A DNA stretch of 64,000 bases from the NCBI RefSeq assembly GCF_035818615.1, contig NZ_JAYKZY010000002.1, forward strand, positions 808,501 through 872,500, in the 5' to 3' direction. Positions 27,911 through 36,134 of the stretch are shown piece by piece; the stretch's first letter is position 1, and each line of letters opens with the position of its first letter. This DNA comes from Sphingobium sp. CR2-8 (GTDB taxonomy: Bacteria; Pseudomonadota; Alphaproteobacteria; Sphingomonadales; Sphingomonadaceae). The notes beneath the pieces were generated by a model. It was not told where the DNA came from. It saw only the letters and a list, made by a program, of their open reading frames with translations, and did no database searches. The translations under genes were made by a program, and so were the position numbers.

Positions 27911-30904
27911 TTAGCGGCTCATGCCGCGACTGATGTCGCGTCCGTGATCGAAGGGAATGGAGGATGCGAGGTTGTGGGAGAGGTTGCGGGCCGCCTGTTG
28001 GCCGATCTCAAGCCCAAGTTCGCGGCTACGCAGGCCAAGCACCGATTCAAGCTGGGCATCGCGTTCAAGGCTTTTGGCCATGCCCGCCATTTGCTGAGCG
28101 GCACTTTTCGCGCCCCGGAAATTGCCGTCGCGTACCAACTCGGCATGATGGCGCTGCAACTGCTGCCATCCTTCCACGAATCGGTCGGCGCGCTTGAACG
28201 GGTCCATGCGGATTTCGGTCTCCAACTGCATCGCCCGCACGGCGGCCTGGCCGCGCCCGTCGGCAGCTTCACGGACAAGCTCCGGGCTGCTGCGGAACGC
28301 GCTATCGAGGTCGGACGCCCCTTCGGGACGGATGGCGTCCAGAGCATCGCGCGCCCTGTCGAACGCCTCGCGCTGGTGCGGCATGGCGTCCAGACCCTGC
28401 GAACGAGCCTGCTGGATCGCGTCCAGCGCTTTGGCGTAGCGCTCCACCGCGCCGCGCACGCCGCCAGCGCGCATCGGCTGCGCATCATATTCGGGCTGGC
28501 GCTGAACGGCCCGCTCCTGCTCGAGCGGCTCGGCCTTCGGCTGGAAGCCCGCAAATATGTCGCGTTCCTGCTGCGAAGGGACATTGGGTCGGAAATTGTC
28601 GAATATCCCGCGCGCTTTCTCGACGATCGGCCTGACGATTTCCGCGACCCGCTCGCCAAAGCTAATGCCGCGCCGCTCGGCATATTCCCTTGCGGGGTCG
28701 GCTTGTCTGTAATCGGTCGCCATGTCCTTGGCGCACTCGCGCGAGAGCGTGCGGACAAGCCGGGGCTGATCGCGAAAATCGTCGCGCCCATAATGGAGCG
28801 CCATGCCGTCGCGATGGCGCGACATGGCGACATAGGCCCCGTGGCGATCCATGCCCGGCGTCGCCAGCACATGCGCCCTGTCCACGGTCATGCCCTGCGC
28901 CTTGTGGATGGTGGCGGCATAGCCGTGGTCAAGGTCGCGATAATTTTTGGTGTCGAACGACACGACACGCCCGTCATCGGTTCGGACGGACATATGGGCC
29001 TCATTCACATGTTCGATGGTGCCCAGGGCGCCGTTCTTCACCCCCAGGCTGCGCTCGTTGCGCAGGAATATGATGCGGTCGCCAGATGCGAACAGGCGGT
29101 CGCCGCGCTCGGTCTTCACCTGGCGCTCGTCGCCTAATTCGCCCGCATTGCGCATCGCGGCGCGCGCAGCCTCGTTGAGGTCGCGCACCTCCGCATTGGT
29201 GTGGGCCAGGATGATGCGGCTGGCATCGGGGCTTGCTTGCCGTTCGCGATCCCAGCGCTCGACAAGATCGCGCCGCGCTCCCTCGCGCGTCTCGCCCTGA
29301 TGCACCATGCCCTTGTCGGCATAGGCGGCAATCGCTTCGCCGGTCCTGCCGGTCGCCAGATGCCGGGTGGCGTTCTGCTGCCATCCTTCATGCTGACGGC
29401 GAACCTGCGTGATCTCGACACCGCCATGGCGCTCATGGATGGCGCGGAACGCTGCGCCCGCCTCGATCGACTGCAATTGCTGCGGATCGCCGACCAGCAC
29501 GACCTTCGCACCAACATTGGCGGCATGCGACAGCACGCGCTCCATCTGGCGCGTGCCGACCATGCCCGCCTCGTCGATCACCAGCACGTCGCGAGCACTA
29601 AGCAAATCGCGGCCCTGCGCCCAGCCATGTTCCATGCTGGCAATGGTGCGCGACACTATGCCGCTTCCATTCTCAAGACCCTCGGCGGCGATGCCCGCAA
29701 GCGCCGCGCCACGCACATTAAGGCCCGCGCTTTCCCACACGTCGCGCGCCACACCCAGCATGGCGCTTTTGCCGGTCCCGGCATAACCCAGCACCAGTGA
29801 CAATCCGCGTCCGTCCGTTATACGGCGCAACGCGGATTCTTGCTCTGCCCCCAGGGTAAGGCCCGCACTCTCGGCGGTGCGAATGGCGTAGGTCGCCACC
29901 GCCGAGAGGCCATCGCTCCGGTCCATCGCAAGCCTGTCAGCAGCGCGGCTCATCCGCTGCTCGGTCTCGATCATCTCGCGCGAGGTGAACCGCTCGTCGC
30001 CGCGCCCATCCTTGCCCAGGGCGATCAGGTCGGGCGAGCCGCGCACCGCGCGCATGGCGGCGTTGAATTGCTCCTGCCCGTCGCTGTGCCGGTGGATGAA
30101 CATCGCCATATCGCGATTGGTGAATGTCGCCTGCTGGTGGGTGATGGCGTTAAGGGCAATGCCGGGATCAGCGATGATGCGTTCGCCATTTTCTCGCGCG
30201 ATCTCGCGATGCAGTTCGGCGCGGTCGGCTTCCAGCCCCTGGGCGTCCATCCGGTGCGCAGGACCGCCGATCTTGCTTTGCGGTTCGAGGTCGATGCCCT
30301 GATCGGCAAGGCTGCGGTGATCGATCCGCGCATCGATGTCGAGTTCGGCAAGGCGGGTATTGACGTGGGTCTCCCAGCGTTCGCGCCAGCGCTCAACATT
30401 CTCATGATCGTTCCACTCGCGCACCTTTGCCCCGAAGCCAGTGGTGCCGTCCTCACGCTGCACGACCTCCCGCATGGTGAGCATGACATGGGCGTGCGGC
30501 TTGGGTTGGCCATCCACGCCAATGTCCCAATGCACATTGAGATCGGCAATCATGCCGCGATCGACAAACTGCGCGGATACGAAATCGCGGGTCAGTTCAA
30601 TGCCCTGCGCCTTGGTCATTTCGCGCGGAATGGCGAACTCGACCTCGCGGGCAAGCTGGGCGTCCTTGCGTTTCTCAAATGCCTCAACGTCGTTCCACAG
30701 GCGTTCGCGGTCGCGCCATTGTTCGGGCTCGCCTTCGGGCAACAGGATCTCGCTATGCTCGACGCCGGAGCGGGCGCGGAAATCTTGGGGCCGATCAAGG
30801 CGTTCATCGTGCAGGCGCTCGCCCGCGCGATAGGCGGCAGCGGAGACGGCGGAGCGGCCCGCCGCGCGAGAGATGACCTGAACGGAGAAATGGAAGATCG
30901 CCAT
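27911..30904 (-). CDS. traA: Ti-type conjugative relaxase TraA (MobA/MobL plus helicase)
   Basis: A 997-residue bifunctional relaxase-helicase that would nick oriT, stay bound to the 5' end and unwind the plasmid strand. The N-terminal MobA/MobL domain opens MAIFHFSVQVISRAAGRSAV and has the metal-binding histidines in PKPHAHVML; the middle is an SF1 helicase with Walker A GYAGTGKSAML, Walker B VLVIDEAGMV and VLVGDPQQLQS. The C-terminal 300 residues are coiled and variable. It reads away from the oriT at 30935-30961, the normal Ti arrangement. ATG 30904 gives the canonical MAIFH start. Confidence 0.93.
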   Translation of the reverse strand: MAIFHFSVQVISRAAGRSAVSAAAYRAGERLHDERLDRPQDFRARSGVEHSEILLPEGEPEQWRDRERLWNDVEAFEKRKDAQLAREVEFAIPREMTKAQGIELTRDFVSAQFVDRGMIADLNVHWDIGVDGQPKPHAHVMLTMREVVQREDGTTGFGAKVREWNDHENVERWRERWETHVNTRLAELDIDARIDHRSLADQGIDLEPQSKIGGPAHRMDAQGLEADRAELHREIARENGERIIADPGIALNAITHQQATFTNRDMAMFIHRHSDGQEQFNAAMRAVRGSPDLIALGKDGRGDERFTSREMIETEQRMSRAADRLAMDRSDGLSAVATYAIRTAESAGLTLGAEQESALRRITDGRGLSLVLGYAGTGKSAMLGVARDVWESAGLNVRGAALAGIAAEGLENGSGIVSRTIASMEHGWAQGRDLLSARDVLVIDEAGMVGTRQMERVLSHAANVGAKVVLVGDPQQLQSIEAGAAFRAIHERHGGVEITQVRRQHEGWQQNATRHLATGRTGEAIAAYADKGMVHQGETREGARRDLVERWDRERQASPDASRIILAHTNAEVRDLNEAARAAMRNAGELGDERQVKTERGDRLFASGDRIIFLRNERSLGVKNGALGTIEHVNEAHMSVRTDDGRVVSFDTKNYRDLDHGYAATIHKAQGMTVDRAHVLATPGMDRHGAYVAMSRHRDGMALHYGRDDFRDQPRLVRTLSRECAKDMATDYRQADPAREYAERRGISFGERVAEIVRPIVEKARGIFDNFRPNVPSQQERDIFAGFQPKAEPLEQERAVQRQPEYDAQPMRAGGVRGAVERYAKALDAIQQARSQGLDAMPHQREAFDRARDALDAIRPEGASDLDSAFRSSPELVREAADGRGQAAVRAMQLETEIRMDPFKRADRFVEGWQQLQRHHAELVRDGNFRGAKSAAQQMAGMAKSLERDAQLESVLGLRSRELGLEIGQQAARNLSHNLASSIPFDHGRDISRGMSR

Positions 30905-30934
30905 GACGATTATCCATCTACTACGCTCAAGCAC

Positions 30935-30961
30935 ACGTCGGAACGACGTATAAGCGCGCCC
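30935..30961 (+). other. oriT: Predicted origin of transfer (oriT) with nic site
   Basis: ACGTCG-GAA-CGACGT (30935-30949) is a perfect hairpin, followed at once by ATAAGCGCGCCC. This matches the Ti-plasmid/RSF1010 oriT plan: an inverted repeat followed by a core ending GCG^CCC. By analogy the nick falls between 30958 and 30959, and transfer would lead into traC. It lies between the divergent traA and traC genes, where Ti-type oriT is found. The hairpin is not included in the duplication that follows. Confidence 0.75.
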
Positions 30962-31077
30962 TTCTCGAAAATTTCTCGGACGGGACTAGGCGGTGTCAGG
31001 CGGTCTCGACGACTCTACTGCGCGGTGGGCGGGTTCATCTTATCATAGCTCGATCATCACTCAATGGAGACTTTGCG

Positions 31078-31314
31078 ATGCGCAAACCCCGCGATTTTGA
31101 TTCGGAACTCAAAGCCCTGGCCGACAAGGCCAAGGCGCTCAGGGAACGGCGCGTGCGACAGCTTGGCGAACTGGTGACCGCGACCGGGGCCGATGCGCTC
31201 GACGCCGATGTGCTGGCCGGGGCGCTGCTCCATGCCGCTACGGTGAAAGACGCCGCGACAAAGGAGGGATGGCGTAAGGCGGGCGCGGCTTTCTTTCTCG
31301 GCAAAGGCAGCTAG
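31078..31314 (+). CDS. traC: Conjugal transfer protein TraC, copy 1
   Basis: A 78-residue basic protein matching Ti-type TraC (MRKPRDFDSELKALADKAKA ... GADALDADVLAGALLHA ... GWRKAGAAFFLG). In Ti-type systems small TraC/TraD proteins assist TraA at oriT. The ATG follows TGGAG at 9 bases. It is the first gene right of oriT and is followed by traD. An identical copy lies 682 bp further right. Confidence 0.82.
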   Translation: MRKPRDFDSELKALADKAKALRERRVRQLGELVTATGADALDADVLAGALLHAATVKDAATKEGWRKAGAAFFLGKGS

Positions 31315-31405
31315 CCTGCGGGCGGACCTTCTGGCCAGCAAAGCGGCACTCTCCCGCAGGGCGGCGGCGCGGCATCGGCTTGAGTCACGAAAGGCGCGAA
31401 CCGAC

Positions 31406-31636
31406 ATGCGGGACTGGGCCGTCGCACGCCGCGAACGCACGCGGCACCTGATCGAACTGGGCGGCCTCGTCATCAAGGCGGGCCTAGTCGATCTCACCGA
31501 TGATGATCGCGCGACGCTCTACGGCGCGTTCATCACCGTTGCGGACCGGCTGCGCGGCGAGGAACGGGCCAACGCACTTGCCCTCTGGAAGCGCAAAGGC
31601 AAGCGGGCCTTCGAGGCGGAACAGGGCGACGGTTAG
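31406..31636 (+). CDS. traD: Conjugal transfer protein TraD, copy 1
   Basis: A 76-residue charged protein matching Ti-type TraD (RERTRHLIELGGLVIKAGLV ... LYGAFITVADRL). It follows traC by 91 bp; an AAAGG ribosome site precedes the ATG. Its stop codon TAG (31634-31636) spans the duplication junction, so the end of this copy runs straight into the repeated nic-site sequence. In the usual plasmid order traG, the coupling protein, follows traD; here it is missing. Confidence 0.8.
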   Translation: MRDWAVARRERTRHLIELGGLVIKAGLVDLTDDDRATLYGAFITVADRLRGEERANALALWKRKGKRAFEAEQGDG

Positions 31637-31759
31637 CGCGCCCTTCTCGAAAATTTCTCGGACGGGACTAGGCGGTGTCAGGCGGTCTCGACGACTCTAC
31701 TGCGCGGTGGGCGGGTTCATCTTATCATAGCTCGATCATCACTCAATGGAGACTTTGCG

Positions 31760-31996
31760 ATGCGCAAACCCCGCGATTTTGATTCGGAACTCAAAGCCCT
31801 GGCCGACAAGGCCAAGGCGCTCAGGGAACGGCGCGTGCGACAGCTTGGCGAACTGGTGACCGCGACCGGGGCCGATGCGCTCGACGCCGATGTGCTGGCC
31901 GGGGCGCTGCTCCATGCCGCTACGGTGAAAGACGCCGCGACAAAGGAGGGATGGCGTAAGGCGGGCGCGGCTTTCTTTCTCGGCAAAGGCAGCTAG
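31760..31996 (+). CDS. traC: Conjugal transfer protein TraC, copy 2
   Basis: Identical in sequence to the gene at 31078-31314, with the same ribosome site, carried in the second unit of the 682-bp tandem duplication. The 125 bp upstream are also duplicated, so the promoter region downstream of the nick is present, but the oriT hairpin is not. If the duplication is real, traC dosage is doubled. Confidence 0.8.
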   Translation: MRKPRDFDSELKALADKAKALRERRVRQLGELVTATGADALDADVLAGALLHAATVKDAATKEGWRKAGAAFFLGKGS

Positions 31997-32087
31997 CCTG
32001 CGGGCGGACCTTCTGGCCAGCAAAGCGGCACTCTCCCGCAGGGCGGCGGCGCGGCATCGGCTTGAGTCACGAAAGGCGCGAACCGAC

Positions 32088-32318
32088 ATGCGGGACTGGG
32101 CCGTCGCACGCCGCGAACGCACGCGGCACCTGATCGAACTGGGCGGCCTCGTCATCAAGGCGGGCCTAGTCGATCTCACCGATGATGATCGCGCGACGCT
32201 CTACGGCGCGTTCATCACCGTTGCGGACCGGCTGCGCGGCGAGGAACGGGCCAACGCACTTGCCCTCTGGAAGCGCAAAGGCAAGCGGGCCTTCGAGGCG
32301 GAACAGGGCGACGGTTAG
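32088..32318 (+). CDS. traD: Conjugal transfer protein TraD, copy 2
   Basis: Identical to the gene at 31406-31636. Its stop codon (32316-32318) overlaps the stop of the convergent gene on the minus strand by four bases. The bases after the stop (GCGAAACCGAC) differ from those after copy 1 (GCGCCCTTC), which fixes the right boundary of the duplication. Confidence 0.8.
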   Translation: MRDWAVARRERTRHLIELGGLVIKAGLVDLTDDDRATLYGAFITVADRLRGEERANALALWKRKGKRAFEAEQGDG

Positions 32319-32917
32319 CGCGAAACCGACAAGCGCACATTGCCGACCGGTTCTGCCTGATACTCGACCATCGCCGCCATGGGTGGGCTGCTCTTGTCGC
32401 AATCGCGCACGGTGATGAAGTCTTCCCGGATCGCAGGACACAAGCCGGAGCCAAAGAGAATGTCCGCCAGCGCGTCGAAGGTCGTCGCCTTGGCGCGATA
32501 CGCCCCGGTCCACCGCACTGCCCAAATATCTTCATTCGCCATGACCCGGTAGCCCGCCCTCTGCGCAACGTCCATGACCGCGCCTAACACCGTGTCTGCG
32601 CGCGCATCGAAGTCAAGCACGGCGGACAGGTCGGCGGGTTTGGAGCGGACGACTTGCGCGGATTTTACCCGCCATAGCGTTGCCTCGGCACCCGCCATGA
32701 AGAAGCACAGGCAGACAATCGCCAAGGGGAGATGGTCAATCCAGTCCATGAACCTCTCGGCGTGCCAGAATCGGCGAAGCGGAATGAGCGGGTTCCATCG
32801 ACTCTGTAGCGGGTCGACACGTCGCATGATCCGCCATGTCCGTTGCAGCATGTTTGCGCGGCGAGCAGGCTCGGAAAGGGCTATCGCAGTTGTCGGCTCT
32901 CCGGGTGGCGGAAGCAT
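32315..32917 (-). CDS. Hypothetical membrane-anchored protein of the element
   Basis: About 200 residues from the ATG at 32917. A Pro-rich, basic N-terminal part is followed by one membrane segment (HLPLAIVCLCFFMAGAEATLW) and a C-terminal domain of about 110 residues (SAVLDFDARADTVLGAVMDV ... FDALADILFGSGLCPAIRED) that resembles the small N-domains of secretins and pilus proteins, only by appearance. The frame is open upstream into a HEPN remnant, so the true start is uncertain: ATG 32851 is possible, and a TTG at 32986 would include part of the remnant. I do not assign a function. Confidence 0.5.
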   Translation of the reverse strand: MLPPPGEPTTAIALSEPARRANMLQRTWRIMRRVDPLQSRWNPLIPLRRFWHAERFMDWIDHLPLAIVCLCFFMAGAEATLWRVKSAQVVRSKPADLSAVLDFDARADTVLGAVMDVAQRAGYRVMANEDIWAVRWTGAYRAKATTFDALADILFGSGLCPAIREDFITVRDCDKSSPPMAAMVEYQAEPVGNVRLSVSR

Positions 32918-32949
32918 CGGCGCTGGCAGGTTTGCGGCGAGCGAAGCCT

Positions 32950-33178
32950 GATGATCCGCGACGGCGCACGCTGCGCGTTCCGCCAATATCTCTACCCGTG
33001 CGAATGCCCATGACAGTTCCTCGCCCGAAATGCGGTAGGATCGCCCATAGCGTGCTTCGACATAGGCGCGGCGTATGCAGCCGAACGCGCGGCGCTCGAA
33101 CCGGCTGTCTCGTGGCCATGCGGAACACAGACGCGGGTCCAGCGCTTCCGCCGCCTCGCGCAGCTCATCCAGCGCACG
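32950..33178 (-). pseudogene. Remnant of a nucleotidyltransferase/HEPN-domain gene
   Basis: Read on the minus strand one frame away from the ParB-like gene, this stretch encodes DELREAAEALDPRL, CIRRAYVEARYGRSYRISGE and ELSWAFARVEILAERAACAV. This matches the C-terminal HEPN end of the plasmid-borne nucleotidyltransferase-HEPN proteins as I know them. No N-terminal part of that protein is present; the sequence begins abruptly at the ParB junction near 33178. It is therefore a deletion remnant. Confidence 0.6.
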
Positions 33179-34203
33179 GCGGCATGGCGGTGCAAATCGA
33201 CATAGTTCTGGATCGGCGCGCTGATCTCCGGGCGCACCGGCTTGATTGCAGCTTTGCCTTTCTCACGCCTCCGGGCTTCCTTGGTGGTCAGATAGCCCTC
33301 ATGGAAGGTGACTTCGCCGCGATGGCTGGTGGCGACATAGACGCGCCCGCCTTTCTTCTTCGGGAAGCGCTCATACTCCCAACTGTGGAAATACTCACCG
33401 CGCTCCATGACGACGACCTCCGGCCATCCCGCCTCGCGATAGCCTGCGGCTCGGTCCTCGACCGCCGCCATCTGCGCCGTCCAGAAATCGGAGGGGCAGG
33501 CGAAATAGCTGTCCTCGCCGAACAGATCGGAAATGACCTCACCGGAATAGCTGGTAAGGTCGAACAGCGCGACCTTGGTGGAAAGGGCTACACTACTCAT
33601 CAGCCAAAATTTGAGATTCTGACCCTTGGGGGCATGATCGCTCTCGCTGTCGAGCAATGCCAGCCAGCCCCGCTGCTGCCCCTTGGTGGCAAGGGTCAGG
33701 TGCCGAACGGTGACGGCATCGATCCTGTCGGCCCGATAGAGATTGCGGATGCGGGGCATGAGATTGCCCAACGCAAGGGTGCGCTTCACCTGTAATGCGG
33801 TCAGGCCGAAGGTAAGGGAAATGTCCTCCACATTGCGGCCTTCCCGGACCAGCCGCGTAAATGTTTCGCATTGAGTCATCTCGTCAGGGTCCAGGCGTGC
33901 GATATTCTCGATCAGCGACGCTTCCAGCGCTGCCGCGTCGTCACCCGCTTCCATGATCGCGCAGGGTAGCGGATCGATGCTCCCGCTTTCCTCCGCCACG
34001 GCCAGCGCTGCATGGTAGCGCCGCTTGCCTGCTACGATCTCATACGTCTCTGGTGATCCATTCTGCCGCACGATCAACGGCACGAGGATGCCACGCGCGC
34101 GAACGGACGGCAGGATATTGGTCAGGTCCGGTGCCTTCTTCACGCCCCGCATGTTGGTGGGCGAAACCGAGAGGCAGGCGATGTCGATATGCTTGAGTTC
34201 CAT
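32992..34203 (-). CDS. ParB-like protein, C-terminus lost and replaced
   Basis: The first 341 or so residues are a ParB/RepB-type DNA-binding protein: MELKHIDIACLSVSPTNMRG, the nuclease-fold ParB box (VRARGILVPLIVRQNG, YEIVAGKRRYHAALAV, IENIARLDPDEMTQCETF) and a helix-turn-helix (VEDISLTFGLTALQVKRTLAL). Sphingomonad plasmid proteins of this kind continue for a few hundred more residues after QNYVDLHRHAAVR. Here, at about 33178, the frame enters an out-of-frame HEPN remnant and adds some 60 Cys/Arg/His-rich residues. No ParA partner is present, so this is probably an accessory factor or a decaying gene. ATG 34203 follows AAGGAG. Confidence 0.75.
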   Translation of the reverse strand: MELKHIDIACLSVSPTNMRGVKKAPDLTNILPSVRARGILVPLIVRQNGSPETYEIVAGKRRYHAALAVAEESGSIDPLPCAIMEAGDDAAALEASLIENIARLDPDEMTQCETFTRLVREGRNVEDISLTFGLTALQVKRTLALGNLMPRIRNLYRADRIDAVTVRHLTLATKGQQRGWLALLDSESDHAPKGQNLKFWLMSSVALSTKVALFDLTSYSGEVISDLFGEDSYFACPSDFWTAQMAAVEDRAAGYREAGWPEVVVMERGEYFHSWEYERFPKKKGGRVYVATSHRGEVTFHEGYLTTKEARRREKGKAAIKPVRPEISAPIQNYVDLHRHAAVRWMSCARRRKRWTRVCVPHGHETAGSSAARSAAYAAPMSKHAMGDPTAFRARNCHGHSHG

Positions 34204-35014
34204 TGTCCTTACTCCTTGCCAAAACACCGGCCCCGAAAGAGCGGGGTGGGCGGCAAGAGCGACCGGAAGGCGCGTCGGCAGAGGCGGGCTGCACCTGCAA
34301 GGCTGGAACGAAGAGGAAGACCCGGCACCGCCGGGTTGCAGCCCGCCGCGACGGGCCTAGAGGGTAGCGACGCCCACACCGCTTGCAGGAGCCTGCCAAC
34401 ATTATCGCGCCCGGCGCGATGTCCGCATGGGGATTGGCCTGACAATCCCCCGCGTCATGCGATCGTAACGCCAAAGGTGACGAGACGGCGCGCAGCGGTG
34501 GCTCGGTGGAGCGAAGCGGAATAGAGCGCGGCCCGCGCGGAACGCGCGGGGACGCCCACTACCTGCCACCCGCACACTGCACCCTGCACCCTGTCTGAGA
34601 AATCTCGACTCTGAAATGCGCAAGGCGGCGTGCCAATGCGAAACCGGCACTACAGTGCCCATACCCTTGCGGGGCGGGAGCGTTTGCGGCAGATTGATTT
34701 GCGACGGGCAGGCCATCTGAAAGGACGATGGATATGCCAAATACATCATAGCTCAGACGATCTGCGGGGACCGACGAGCGTAAAAAGCGTGGCAACCAGG
34801 CAACAGCGCCTGAGAAAATGCGCATGGGTGATGAGGCAGGCAAATTCCCGCCAATTCCCTCTACGTCCGCCGATGTCCCTCATCGTCCCTCTACAGCCCT
34901 ACGACATGTATCCGGGCGGCCTGACAGGCTGCAACGGATGTCTTGTCTTGCGCGGAAACTCCGCCAATGCTGGCTTTAGGGGGCTTTGGCAACGCATGAC
35001 TTGAAAGCTCTCTT
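34204..35014. other. Long non-coding stretch between parB-like gene and alpA
   Basis: No gene is supported in these 811 bp. The left part (34230-34420) is very G/C-rich with several dyads, such as CCGGGTTGCAGCCCG and GCACCGCCGGG/CCCGGC. The middle has short direct repeats (CTGCACCCTGCACCCTG near 34577) and the palindromic CCGCGCGGAACGCGCGGGG near 34531. The right part has CCCTCTAC twice near 34857 and 34886 in an iteron-like setting. This composition suits a replication, partition or regulatory region of the former plasmid. Confidence 0.4.
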
Positions 35015-35254
35015 ATGCCCAACACCGATCGTATCATTCGCCTCAAAACCGTTCTCGACCGCACCGGCCTTTCCCGGTCCACCATCTACCGCAAGATCGC
35101 GGAAGGGACATTCCCTCGGCAAGTGCCGATCAGCGTCCATGGTGCTGGCTGGCACGAGTCCGCCGTCAATCGCTGGGTCGCCGATCCCGCCGCTTACCGG
35201 CCGGACAACGACAATCCTCCATCGCTTGGGAAGTCTGGCCATGGAGAAGGGTGA
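35015..35254 (+). CDS. AlpA-family excisionase/regulator
   Basis: A 79-residue MerR-like helix-turn-helix protein: RIIRLKTVLDRTGLSRSTIY, RKIAEGTFPRQVPIS, GWHESAVNRWVADPA. AlpA proteins act as excisionases or as activators of integrase genes on mobile elements. It is the first gene of a rightward set ending with the serine recombinase, which suits a role in recombination directionality. The Asn-rich tail (RPDNDNPPS) is common in this family. Its end overlaps the next small gene. Confidence 0.82.
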   Translation: MPNTDRIIRLKTVLDRTGLSRSTIYRKIAEGTFPRQVPISVHGAGWHESAVNRWVADPAAYRPDNDNPPSLGKSGHGEG

Positions 35255-35438
35255 CAACGCCGCGCCGCCCAATCGACTGACCGCCGCCAACGATAACGGG
35301 ACGGGCACTGAGCCGCCCAGCGTGGACATAGATGCGGCGCTGATCCGCATCGCGGAGGCCATCGGCCGCCATATTGCGCGCCAGCATATTCGCGCGTGCA
35401 GGGCGTCCAATGACAATGAGCCGAAAGGGACAGGCTGA
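35241..35438 (+). CDS. Small hypothetical protein after alpA
   Basis: A 65-residue protein (MEKGDNAAPPNRLTAANDNG ... ALIRIAEAIGRHIARQHIRA) with a polar Asn-rich N-terminus and an amphipathic C-terminal helix. It overlaps the end of alpA by 14 bases, so it is likely translationally coupled. Such small Asn-rich partners often follow AlpA genes in sphingomonad elements; no function is known. ATG 35241 was chosen because the open frame upstream lies inside alpA. Confidence 0.5.
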   Translation: MEKGDNAAPPNRLTAANDNGTGTEPPSVDIDAALIRIAEAIGRHIARQHIRACRASNDNEPKGTG

Positions 35439-35482
35439 TGGAGTCATTGACATCAATGCAATTCGATGGCATATAATCCATC

Positions 35483-35767
35483 ATGAAGGCGGAACCGTTG
35501 CTCAACGAACGTCACCAGCTTGATGCGAAGTCCTTTGTAGAGCTTCGTATCTGGCGGGTGCCGCAGCCGGTGAAGGGATCGATACACGATCTCAAATATG
35601 CCCTCGCCTATATTGTCGATGGCGTCTGTGTGCTGCGCTACGACAATGAGGCAGGCAAGGGCGATCACCGACATATCGGCGAGAGCGAAACGGCCTATGC
35701 CTTCACGACGCCCGCCGCATTGCTGGCGGACTTCTGGAAGGACGTGGACCAATGGAGGCAAAAATGA
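35483..35767 (+). CDS. TumE-like (DUF6516) toxin
   Basis: A 94-residue protein resembling the TumE/DUF6516 family of toxin-antitoxin toxins: SFVELRIWRVPQPVKGSIHD, LKYALAYIVDGVCVLRYDNE, GKGDHRHIGE. The GKGDH-H-I pattern is the conserved core I associate with this family. It is followed with an ATGA overlap by a helix-turn-helix gene of the type paired with it. Toxin activity has not been shown for this sequence and its target is unknown. Confidence 0.65.
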   Translation: MKAEPLLNERHQLDAKSFVELRIWRVPQPVKGSIHDLKYALAYIVDGVCVLRYDNEAGKGDHRHIGESETAYAFTTPAALLADFWKDVDQWRQK

Positions 35768-36105
35768 ACATCGTAACGCTCTCCGTCGCCAGCCGCGACG
35801 ATGTGACGCGCCGTGCGCTTGCCGCTTTCGGGGGCGAGGCCGAGGGCGCGCATCATAGCTTCGCCAGTCCCGATCTGTTGTGGCAGACGCTCACCCGCAA
35901 GCGCTGGGATTTGATCCAGGCGATGACCGGACAGGGCGTCATGTCGATCCGTGAGGCCGCGCGGCGCGTGGGCCGGGACATGAAGGCGGTGCATGGCGAC
36001 GTGCAGGCACTCATCTGCGCTGGTGTAATCCATAAGGAAGGGCGCGGCATCGTCTTTCCCTATGACGGCGTCCATGTCGATTTCATGCTGACTAAGGCTG
36101 CCTGA
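35764..36105 (+). CDS. TumA-like (HVO_A0114-type) antitoxin
   Basis: A 113-residue DNA-binding protein with a winged helix-turn-helix (KRWDLIQAMTGQGVMSIREA ... VGRDMKAVHGDVQALICAGV) and the C-terminal IVFPYDGVHVDFML typical of HVO_A0114-family regulators that partner DUF6516 toxins. The start ATG 35764 overlaps the toxin stop (ATGA) and follows GGAGG by six bases, so translation is coupled; an ATG at 35752 is an alternative. It would bind the toxin and autoregulate the pair. Confidence 0.65.
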   Translation: MNIVTLSVASRDDVTRRALAAFGGEAEGAHHSFASPDLLWQTLTRKRWDLIQAMTGQGVMSIREAARRVGRDMKAVHGDVQALICAGVIHKEGRGIVFPYDGVHVDFMLTKAA

Positions 36106-36134
36106 CGGCGGAACGGATCGCAGGAGTTTTTCTC

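Larger units (their letters stand above)
30953..32316 (+). repeat. Perfect tandem duplication of a 682-bp traC-traD unit
   Basis: Bases 30953-31634 are repeated at 31635-32316 with no difference I can find; all reading frames in both strands are identical between copies. AGCGCG occurs at the start (30953-30958), at the junction (31635-31640) and directly after the second copy (32317-32322). The outer AGCGCG at 30953 is part of the predicted nic site. Lack of divergence points to a very recent event or an assembly error. Confidence 0.9.

Noticed and set aside
29840..31048. Long plus-strand frame across the traA start and oriT
   Set aside because: Antisense to the relaxase N-terminal domain, which has intact catalytic residues.
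34577..34593. Direct repeats CTGCACCCTGCACCCTG considered as CRISPR or iterons
   Set aside because: Only two or three short adjoining units, no spacers and no cas or rep genes.
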